This document shows positions 45,401 to 57,400 of a DNA stretch of 64,000 nt, in pieces (position 1 is the first letter of the stretch; each line of letters begins with the position of its first letter). This stretch comes from Panorpa germanica (lineage: Eukaryota; Arthropoda; Insecta; Mecoptera; Panorpidae): contig OY783208.1 in the NCBI GenBank assembly GCA_963678705.1, forward strand, positions 23,090,207 to 23,154,206, in the 5' to 3' direction. Below the pieces are notes generated by a model that did not search any database, was not told where the DNA came from, and worked only from the letters and a program-made list of their open reading frames with translations. A program made the position numbers and the translations under genes.

Positions 45401-48400
45401 TTTTCCCGTTGTTTTACAGTTTTTTCATGGTTAAAATAAATGTTTTATGTAATTTAACATATTATTTCTTAGATTATATACAGATTTTTTTTATTAGTTC
45501 TTCTTTTTACTACAATAAGTTTTTGAAGATGGGTGACCGTTCAACGGGTAAACTAGAAAAGCGAGAACGATGTTCTCTTTGCACTTGGAAGGAAAACAGA
45601 AAAACTACTTTTGTCCCAGTTGCGCACCGTAAATTCTCTTTTTGACACTAACTATTATTAACTAATATTAATTATTATTTCATAACTTTTGTATTTTCAA
45701 CAATAAAAACTTATTTTGTGCCGAATAATCACCGTTCCGTTTATTACGACATGCCTAAATCCGTAAAATATTGCCCACTTTCAGGTGCACAAATAATTCA
45801 ACTTTTTGGAGCCCACGCCAAAGACACTACTTTCTTTCGAAAGCTTATTAAGGTAAAAAAGTCTACAACCGTTTTTCTTAATATTTGTTTTTTATAAAGT
45901 TATGAATTTTTTAACAATATTCAGTTTTTCACTATTTGTGAATTTTTATTAACAACGGTTTTAAACATTGAACTTTGGCAACTTCTAGACCATGTAGTAG
46001 ACACTTCAAGAAGTCATCCAGAATTGTTTGAGATTCTTTGAAAGCTTAGAAAACTCGAAAAACTGTTCCCTCAAAGACCCAGTCTGAGTCGAAAATCAAT
46101 ATACAGTGCAGTGCATGTCCTAATTTCTATAAAAGTGTACTACATATTGATAAAGTGGGTTACCAATACATCAAATGCCAATTAATTGTTAATAACTCGT
46201 TGTATTTATGAGAATTAAGAATTTCAAAAGACATATCTTTGTCATATCTTTGATACAACAAAAACGCATACGAATGTGTGTGTGTGAAATGTCAGTTGTG
46301 CATCCCATGAAGTATTATATAACCCAGTAAACATTTTGGAGTAAATTCTACTTAATTTCTATTACATATCATGAATTTTTTGTCTGGAACGTGTTCGTTT
46401 TCTATTCAGTCGTTCATAGGAAAGGTCCTTTTTATGAGCTACAGACATTGCAACGACGGTTCACTGCTGAATTAAAAGCGGAGTAGGTTTATGATTTATG
46501 ACCGGATAATAAAAATATACCCATGTGGGAAAGAAACAGAAATACTTAATGAATGATGTTGGAAAAAGAAAGAATATTATTATGAAAAACTAACACAAAA
46601 TCTGTGACAGGTAGAAAACTTGTAAAGCGTTAGAATAGAATTGTACGAGTGACTCGAACTTCACCAAATAGGACACTTCACCAAATTGTTTACTGGGAAG
46701 GAAGGTTGCCAACAAGGAGAAATAATCTCGATTTCTTATATCTTTTGTGATGTTAGAATTCTTTAACAGTATATTTTGTCTGCTGCTTTTTAAACTCACC
46801 TATTGATGGGCGGAAGATAACGACAGGAAGAAGATGCTGGTAGTCCTTCACCACGTGTTCCGCGAGACTCTTGGCAAACGTGTACGTGTTAGGAAGCTTC
46901 CCAATGAATCTAAAAGTTAGAAAGATTTAATAGAATGGATGTAATCAGGGATAAAACCATGCAGAAATATTCTATGGATATTATTTTCAATTTACTTGTT
47001 ACACAATATGGATAAAGTGTGTGAATCTATTTTTTCCACGATTTCCAGAGTTTTTCTCCAGTCAGCGTGCGCTGGATAAAGTTTTTCGTCCACCACTAGT
47101 CTGTCCGAGTTGCAGTATGTTGTGGAAACATGTAGGACCACCTGGAAGTATATTAATGCTCTCTTTATGTTCTTGTTAGATGAAGAACTCATGGATGGGT
47201 AGGAATGAATAATAATCGCACTTATTTAAAAAAGGAAGGTACTTTCAATCGCTTGGGCACATTTGGCAACACCGCTAGCGTACATAACCTGAAAGCCACG
47301 TTGCCAAATCATACATCGTGTTTTGAACAGCTGAAGTAACGGATATTTTTTATAAAAATGTCAATTATTTTAGTGATTTCTTCGTTCCACATACTATTTG
47401 TATTATTTGAATCGAAAGCTTGATGTTTTCTGAACCATATTCAATTGAAATAATAATTTTCTCCATTAGATACTTACATGAAATTTTCAATCAAATGCAC
47501 AAGTTAATGAAATTAGTTTTTAAACTAATTCTTTCCTTCAAAGTTTCGGAAACCTACCCTTATTTAATTTTTTTATTAATTATTGACTATCGTAGAACAA
47601 ATTTACTACTTCACGAGGATAAAAATATATATTTAAATATAAATTTTTTTCAACAAAATACCATATAAAATATTTGTTAATATTGTTATTTATTTAATTT
47701 TTAAATTCAATTTATAAAATAACTAGCTGTCCCGGCCACGCGTTGCTGTGACTAACGTTTTTGTCATATTACATTACATAGCGCCATCTATTGAATATTT
47801 ACTCAATCTAGTCAACAGAATATTTACTCAATCTATTTATCAACAGATGTCGCCATCTTTTAAAATCAGATAATTAATAATAAATCATAATAATTAATCA
47901 TAAATTGAGATGTAAGCTATCCTATCTTTCAAGTTGGATCAAACTGCACCCGGTGTACAAATTTGATTAAAATCGGTTAAGTAGTTTAGGAGTCCATCGC
48001 GAACACACAACGTGACACGTAATTTATATATATTAAGATAAGATAAGATATTCAATTATTACACAATCCAAAATTTTACGTTTTTCCAAAGTTTTCTACC
48101 GGGCTTTCTAATATCTCCAACGCCCCTTTTATTAATTTTTGATTTTCTAAATTTTGAAAAATATTCGCATTGAACACCGTAATACACATGCAAAATTTCA
48201 ACTTTCTACCTTTTACGAATAAAAAGCTATACGAGCAAAAAGTAACAATTCTTTTCACAGTTTTTCTAAAATTACGGGTTTCCAGGAAATTCAGGAAAAA
48301 ATCCGAAAACGCCAAAAGTCTTAGAATTTTTTTCTCTACGAAATAGGTAATATTCAAAAACATTGGCGTAGCCGTTTTCGAACCACCTTACAAAATTCAG

Positions 48401-51400
48401 TACCAAACATAAACATACAATTGGAACAGTATAATAAAGGAGCAAGTTCGTATTATCTCATATAAAACACACATACTGTATATCCATATAAGATGTATTA
48501 AGGTGTTTTAAATGAGATGATACATATACAGTCAATTCTTTGAATACCTTGATGTTCTTCATTTTCAAAGCCAACTCCATGACCTGCTGCGTCCCCCGCG
48601 TATTCATCAGAACCGCATCTCGGAGAGGGTCATCGAACCTAAAGATGAATTAACATTTAATAGGTCACACTGAGCTAATTTTAGCTTGCAAAACACGTTG
48701 GAGTTTTTTAGGGAATATGATTAGTGTTTCCGTGAAACATTAGAAATTTATTAAACGAGCTATTACTGGAGGTAATAGCTTTTGAAGTGGTCAATGGATT
48801 TAGAAAGATAATTAATGAACTTGAGCCTACCAACTGAGAGTTAAAGTCCTAAGTGGTAACGACATCGCATTGAATTGCGTGAAGAAAAGAATGGCGGATT
48901 CAGAAAGTCAATTACCTAGTGAATTGCTGCAGCATTGAGAATCTGCTGAAGGATAGAATGCATTCAAGCTTGATGGCTTAATTTTGTTCCTTCGAAACAA
49001 ACCAAATAGCTAACGAGTAGACTTTTCTCAGACTTGGCAGTCAGTTCTAAGGGCAACTTAGTCATGACGATGAAAAGGAATTAACAATGAAGTTAATTTA
49101 AAAAATGCAGAAAAACGTCTTGGAAGTGTTGCGATCAAGGCTGATGATTTTGGAAAGCTAAACGACGTTGCCAATGGCGAAAAATAATTTATTAAATATC
49201 ATAATTTGAATTTCATTTCTAATTTTCTTTTCAGGATGAACGGATACATAGTATTTTTAAAATATTGACCTGTCACGCCAATATTCACCTTTCTAATGAA
49301 TAGTTTTTTTTTTACGACACAATATAAAACATTCTCATATTTATTGATTTATGATCACATGTACCCATTTCTCCATAAGAGCAATGTATTTTATGTCAAT
49401 TTTCAACAATTAATTTCTTTAAAATATGAACGGTTACCTACCCTGAAATTTTAACGGTAAATTCTTTGAGCAGGAATTTACAGATCCTTAAAGAATAAAT
49501 GAATTACGATATGTCGTTGATAATTTAGATGTTTTTATATTTGTCTGATTTTGGACCGGATCCGGATCTATTGGTTTTCCAAAATATTGGACTCGAGCCA
49601 GGCGGCAATTGTAACTCCGGGTTTTCAGAAACCGTACGTGTCACCAATTTATCATAGTTAAAAGTTACGATATGTGTAAATTAGCTATTTTTGATCAATT
49701 AAGGAGGTACAGGGCGTACCGTCAATGCAAAAAGTTTATCTCTCGGTAATACGAAATGCAAAATACGAAGTACATGAGGGACAAGCAAATATTGGGACTG
49801 TACCTTTGAAAATGAATTTTTCAATTCCCTATTAAACTGCTTTTTGTTTGTTAAAATGATTTTTTATACATATAATAATTTAATAAATGAAAAATTACCT
49901 ATAATTAATATCAAATTTATATTAATTCAATTTAAATACAAATTAAATATTTTGAAAAAGGAATAATAAATTTTGCAACGCTGTAAATTTACGTGTGTTG
50001 ACGCATGCGTGATTTGGTTCTTTGACCAATAAATTGTTATATTTTATAAAATATTTATTCCGATTTTGAATTTCCCGCTCAAATTGGCATTTGCAACGTT
50101 GCCGGCTTATAACCTACATTTACTGTTTCTTAAAGGTTTTATTTAAATATTTTCGTATATAGGTATCCTTTTGATAATTTTCTTTTTGCAATAGTTACAG
50201 GAAAGATTCTTTCATATTCACCTAGTTTTTGAAAGCCGTGTCACCATTTTTTAATAGTTAAAAGTTATATTATGTGGTGAAATTGAGCTAAAAATTATGA
50301 TTTGTATGGAAAATGACTATTTTTAATCATGTATAAAAAGAAAACTATGAACCCTAGGTCTCCAAAATTTTGAGACAGCCTGTGTTTTAACTATTTGTAT
50401 CGACTCTCCAAATTTCACGACGTTTTCATCATTTACGTTAACGTCCTGTACCTCCTTAAAAGAAAACTATAAACCTTGGGTCACTAAAATTTTGGGCCAA
50501 TTCTTTCGAATATTTCTGCGAGTTCATCTTTACCTGACGCTAGCCGCAGCATGGAAGATGACAGAAACGTTCAACAAGCGGTCCAGATCTTCATCTGAGA
50601 TGCCCAAACGCTTCTCCATGACGTCGCCATATATTGGGACCAATTTACGCGCTGCTGCTGGATTCTGCTTCCTCAGAGGTTCATACAGCTGTCAAAATTA
50701 AAGAATCAGCCATTAGACTTGTGACACATTCATTTAATAAAATAAAAGTGAGGTTATGACATTGACTTGTTGAATGATGGGTAATAAACGTTCTGAGCAT
50801 TGTAGGTTATGTTTTAATATCCGAACATGCCCGAAGCTACTTCGGACGCTTTGATGTGTTTTATTTTATCTCTTTACTTATGACGGATGGTTTAGGGATT
50901 TTGTTTCAGCGTCACAAGCTGTTTGTGCTGTTAAGGGCGTGTCTTTCATCATCAAGATAATTCATTTGTTGGCAGACCAAAGTTACTAACAAATTTCTAA
51001 TATTATGAACGTTGCGATCAAAGATAAATAAACAAAATTAAGCATCAAAAGATGCTTTAAAATTATGCAGGAACACAGAAATCCAGCGCTTTCTAAATTA
51101 AGATATTTAAAAAAATATAAGCGCTAAAAATAAGATTTTCTGCATTTCTTGAGATGAAAGAAGATTATAATAGCAACCTGTCCTAAATTCATGAACAACT
51201 TTTTCTAAATTTTTGACTCTGTGATGTTCTAAAATAAATACCTGCTTCATTACATTTTAAATTTCTACGCAATTCTAACTTTATGCGACCTTTTGAGAAG
51301 TCAACAAAATATATTATTCATTTTAATTTGAATTTTAACTTAAGTTTTGAGTTATTTCTTGAAACATATTTTTCATGTTTGTCTTAGTTATATAATTAGG

Positions 51401-54400
51401 TCGGAATTTAACAATTGATTTGTACGAGGGTCAGATCAGTCAACAATTGGTATTTCTTACGGGTTTACTTATTCCTACTCCGGGTCTGCGAGTTCTGTCA
51501 CAAAACACACAATTATTCGTTTCCATGTTACAACATTTTCTCCGCGGCAGTTCAGGAATATGAATCCGTTAAATATTCAAACTTTTATCAAATTTCAACA
51601 AATTTATTAAACTGAAAATAAGACATTATACTTAAACTAGTAAAATATTTTAGAACTTTTGCTGTAATTAAGGTAGTTGTGCCGCGACACTAACTTCTAT
51701 AGCTGCCCTACTCTTTCTAATACACGTTCTATATTTAAGTTAACTTTTTTACGTTAATGTTATGTCAGATTACATTAGGAAAAAACATTCGTTTGACATA
51801 AATTTACGTTTTTTATCCTTAATAAAACTTTTTATTTATTTTACATTTATTTAATGAAAGTATAACAATATTATGTTAAAAGCTGATATCTGCAAAAAGT
51901 CGATTTGTGGCCTATGACCTTGGACTTAGATATTTAAGAGGAAGAATCGGGTACACGAGTTGGACATGGCGCCACTAAAATAACGCTGCTGTGCCGTTGA
52001 CAACAAATTGACCGTCCACTGATCACGTGATTCGGCGATGATCTCAATTCTGTTAACTGTTGCTCAATTCTATAATCATTTATTTCTTAATTTCCCTAAT
52101 TTCTATGCTAACAAACATCCCGTTCTTATCACTGTGACGTCATCCGTGACCTCTCACCTTGTTTACGCGAATTTTTGGCAGTTTGAACCAGTTTATCATC
52201 CGTCAATTCGACTATAAGATGCCTGGACCAACGGGCCTAACGACAATTACAAGTGAACGCGATAAAGTGAAACACAAAATAATCTAATACAGAAAAACCA
52301 AAATGTTGAAAATATTTATGTTGTTAGTGTTGTGCCAGACAGGGCTGCAGTCAGGTAAGTTCTACTTTTTGTTTTTATTTTTACAATCGATATTCTTAAA
52401 CACCGGCAATTCTATGAATTATATTTCTTTAGCGCAATTTAAAGTAAAATAAATAACCAAAAAGAAGAAGAAGAATTACCCGTAGTACGCAATTTAGAAA
52501 TAAAAGTTGTTTAATTAAATCCGCTAAACACAAAGTGTCTTAAACATTAACAATATTAGCTTAAATTTATGTAACATTTTACTTAAACGAAACTTGGTAA
52601 TATTTCAATTTGTTTTTATAATTGTAAAGGTACAACACGTCATTTCATGATTTTAATAATCCACCAATAAATGTTTCATCATTCGTGTAGCAATAAACAA
52701 GTTAATTGAACATTTTTATGTTACATAAACCTTACATACATTTAACTCTGATTGACGGGTCATTTTTACCTCAAAAAATGTGCAAATAATTTAAATGGAT
52801 TTAAATGGATGGATTACTAAAAAAAATTTATTCAAAAGGGACTGATTTTCCCAACCAAAGTTTAATTTAGAAGGGTCAACGCTAAATGAGCTTAAACGTT
52901 AACTTTCTAATTGTTTGGAAAGCTAAACTTTTAATTGTTTAACTTCATAATTGTTTTCTGTTTAAAATAATTAAATGTCACAATTAATACATTGATGATT
53001 ACGTTTATTAGGTATCAATTTTATTTATTTTAGTTTATTAGTTTTAAAATGTGAAATATTCTGTTCTTACACAAAGAAATCTTATAGCCCTGTCCCTGGT
53101 CGTTGTATTCTACTTCTGTGTGTACAAGTTGCATTTTCTTTTTCAGTTTCTTGCAACGTCCAACATTACTCCGGCTCTCTTCCTCACTATTATTCGTAAG
53201 TACCATGAAGTGAGGTAAAACTCTCACTCAATTTATTATTTCATTGTTCCAGTCGTATTTTGTGCTTCCAAATTAATAATTTGCTCCAGACAAGCATCGA
53301 GAATCGAAACAAATTAAACTTCTTGCTGCACTGCAACTAACTTTAATCCAGAAAAATTCATTTAACTTGCAGAAGCTGTACTTTGCCAGAATTCCCAGGG
53401 AACGGACGTTACACAGTTCTGGGGGCCCCCACTGACACACATCCTGGAGCACTTGTACCCAATTCAACTGTAATTCAGTACAACTGTGACGTCGGCTACG
53501 TATCATATTCACATTCCACGGCTGTTTGCATTGATGGTACATGGGACACGCAATTTACAAAATGCCAAAGTAAGATAATGCCCTAAAAGGAAAATAACAA
53601 TTTTGTTGGGACTAAACCTAATTTATTTCTATATATTCCAGAAAAGGTAACATGTCCCTTGCCGACAAATCCAGCGCATGGAAGCTATGAGCTCTCAGGT
53701 TTAGGTAGCCCTTTGGTACAGGGCACAGAAGTTCCTAATTGGTCCACAGCCATTTATTCCTGCGACGCAACTTTTGAGATCGTAGGAAATAGAACAGCTC
53801 TCTGTTATAACGGATTATGGACCACAGAGCCTCCTCAGTGCCAAAGTAAGTAACTCCCGAGGACCACCATCAGCAGAGAATCTGTTCTGGCCTCGTGTTA
53901 AACTTTCTAACATGCAAATCTCATCTAATTACCTAGTGCAGGCAATTAACCAATTCTTTTCACTTTCAAAAAGAACGAATGTTTTTAACAGAAACTACCG
54001 CCTGCATTGTTCCGGATGCACCAACAAAGGGCAGCTACTCGATCCTTGGCTCTCAGGTTGCTCCAGTTGCAGGATCAACAGTTGAGGAATTTAAAGTATT
54101 GAAGTACGACTGCCCTGCACCAAATATCTTGCAAGGTGCATCTATAATCGTTTGCGCAAACGGAAATTGGCTGCCAGAGATTCCCAGCTGCTTGGGTGAG
54201 TGAAAGACAAGTTGGAATTCGTGCAAATCAACCGTTCTGATTTATTTGATACTTGTTGTTCTATAAATGATCACATGACCTCAAACTTATGTGATGCAAC
54301 GTACAATGTCTGCAGTATTGTTTTTGGTGTCAAATTTGGTGCTTTGTTTTATTTTGGTTTCCCAAATAAGATATCGCAGAATTACAAACTTTCCGTTAAC

Positions 54401-57400
54401 TGTGTTAGGTGGATAATGCATTTTGCTTTCTTAGAAAGTTTCTATTGTCTCGCTTTGTAACAAATTATGAATTTTCTTTTACGTGTCCGTGTAATGTTGG
54501 TAGCATATTTTCCAGGCGTAGTCAAGCATTTATAATGCAATGGCACTTGTTAGAGTTCAGCAACCTGTTCAATTGGAGGTTTACGGACATTTCTCTTTAC
54601 TTTTCAGGCAACAAACCCTGCACATTGCCTGCACTTCCCGTCAACGGTAGAATCAACGCTGCTGACGTTGTGGAGCATTCACTTCCCGGAATTCAAGTTC
54701 CCAGTTTAACTATTGTTGAATATTCCTGCGACGTAACGTTTGAACTCATTGGAACTGCCAACATGTCATGCTACGATGGATCATGGGCCACAGAGCCTCC
54801 TCAGTGCCAAAGTAAGTAACTCCCGAGGACCACCACCAGCAGAGATTCTGTTCTAGCCTCGTATTAAACTTTCCAACATGCAAATCTCACCTAATTACCC
54901 GCTAATTAAGTGCAGGCAATTAACCAATCCTATATTTTAATGTTCCATGTGATTCTTATATGTTTCTATGTTTACTAGAGTTTACCCCCGTCGCAAGCGA
55001 CGACTGTCATTCATGTCTGGATTGAATTTCATTTCAAATTTTAATTTCATTTTTAAATTGAAATATTTAACTTGTTCTATATTTATTTTTCATATAAATT
55101 GACTAAAAAATATTTTTTTAACAAAATACAAAATATTTTCAATTTATTCGTTATTTGACCAACTTTTTTCAAAATTTGAGAATTTTTTTTTCTATTTGTA
55201 AATTAGATATCAAAGTTAGCCCATATACAAAATTTAAACTTTCTAACATAGTTTTTAAAACCCTCGGCAAAAACCGCCCCCATATAAAATTTTTGAATTT
55301 TGAATTTTTTTTTTTCATATGATATTTAATTATTACACTATCCAAAATTTGAGCTTTCTTCAAAGTTTCATACCGGGCCCACCAAATTTTCCCGCGCCCC
55401 TTTAATACATTTTTGAATTTCTAATTTAGAAATATGTTTGCATTAAGTAGCATAATACACATGCAAAATTTCAATTTTCTATCTATTACGTATTAAAAGT
55501 TTTACAGCAAAAAGTAAAAAAAAAATTTTTGTTTTTCCAAAATTATGGATTTCTAGGAAATTCAGGGGAAATTCCGAGGACGTCAAAAGTCCTGAAAAAA
55601 TTAGAAAGTTGAAATTTTTATATGGGCTAACTTTGGTACCTAATTTACAAATGAAAAAAAAATTCTAAATTTTGAAAAAAGTTGGTCAAAAAACAAATAA
55701 ATTGAAAATATTTTGTTGAAAAAAATTTATATTTTTCGTCAGTTTATATGAAAAATTATTTGTTGTTATAAGTAAAATGAATATAGAACGAGTTAATTTA
55801 ATATTTAAATTTAAAAATGGAATTAAAATTTGAAATGAAATTCAATTCACATATAAAAGACAGTCGTCGCTTGCGACGGGAATGAACTCTACTTCTTTAC
55901 ACTTTTAATAAGAAAGAATGTTTTTAACAGAAACTACCGCCTGCGTTGTTCCGGATGCACCAACAATGGGCAGCTACTCGATCCTTGGCTCTCAGGATGC
56001 TCCAGTTGCAGAATCAACGGTTGAGGAATTTAAAATATTGAAGTACGACTGCCCTGCACCAAATATCTTGCAAGGTGCATCTATAATCGTTTGCGCAAAC
56101 GGAAATTGGCTGCCAGAGATTCCCAGCTGCTTGGGTGAGTGAAAGACAACTTGGAATTCTAATAATTTGTTTGTGACAAGTAGTCAACCTAAATTGTTTG
56201 CAATGTACTTTTATTGGAGGTTTACGAACATTTCTCTTTATTTTTCAGGCCACAAACCCTGCACTTTGCCTGCAGTTCCAGTCAACGGTAGAATAATCAA
56301 TGCTGTGGGTGATGTGGATCATTTACTTCCGGGAATTCAAGTTCCTAGTTTAACTGGTGTTGAATATTCATGCGACGCAACGTTTGAGCTCACTGGAATT
56401 GCCACTATCACCTGCTACGATGGATCATGGTTATCTGAGCCTCCTCAGTGTCAGAGTAAGTTCTCTCCAAAGTTAACCATCAGTTAACTTACTGATCTTC
56501 TTGTTATACACGTTTAGTTAATGTTGGATTAAATAATTACTCCTGTCTTTAAAAACTTTGAATGCTTTGACAGGAAATACGAACTGCATCTTGCCGGATC
56601 TTCCTGTAACGGGCAGCTACTCAATTGTTGGATCAGTGGAAGCTCCAGTACCTGGTGCTGCCATTGCTGAAAACAAAACCTTGCGCTACAACTGCACAAC
56701 AAAGTACAAAAGCCACACAGAGCAAGTCATCGTCTGCTCTGATGGAAAATGGCTGCCAGGTCCCGTGGAATGTTTTGGTGAGTGAAACAGTAAACTTACT
56801 GATCGCAGTTCGTCTGTTCGGTTGGTTAGTCAGGATAATTATTAAATAAAGAATTACCAGGAATTTCAATGAATTTAAAAGATATTGCACCACTGCAGTG
56901 ATGGCAATTTAAATGTCTTAAGTCATGTGAATCCACCCATACGCCTAGAATAACCAAGATCACTTAATTACAGATACGCCTGCAGATTGTGGAGATGTCC
57001 TAAGCAGTACATCCGGTATTTATACAATACAACCCACAATGGAGAGTGAACCGTTTGAGGTCTTTTGTGATCTGACATTGGCCGGACAGAAATGGACAGT
57101 AAGTTGTTTTTAACACAGTTGAAACATATATTTAAGATTTATTTAAAAGTAAAATCAATTACTTAATGTATTGCATTCTGTGACTCAATTTATTGCTTTT
57201 GTAAACATGAAATAATCTTTCTTAATAGAATTACAAATCGCCTTGGACATTTACAGCCTTAAGAAAATTCTTTCAAGGATTAAATGCATTTATAGTATCT
57301 TTAGAAATACTTTAGGTAAAAATAATTTATGTCCTTATTTCAGGTGATACATCAGAGATTTAACGGGGAAGTAAACTTCTATAGAAATTATACCGAATAC

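Noticed and set aside
45529-45645. piggyBac-like cysteine-rich tail
   Set aside because: Only a CSLC motif followed by a basic run; too short to support, and no DDD region nearby.
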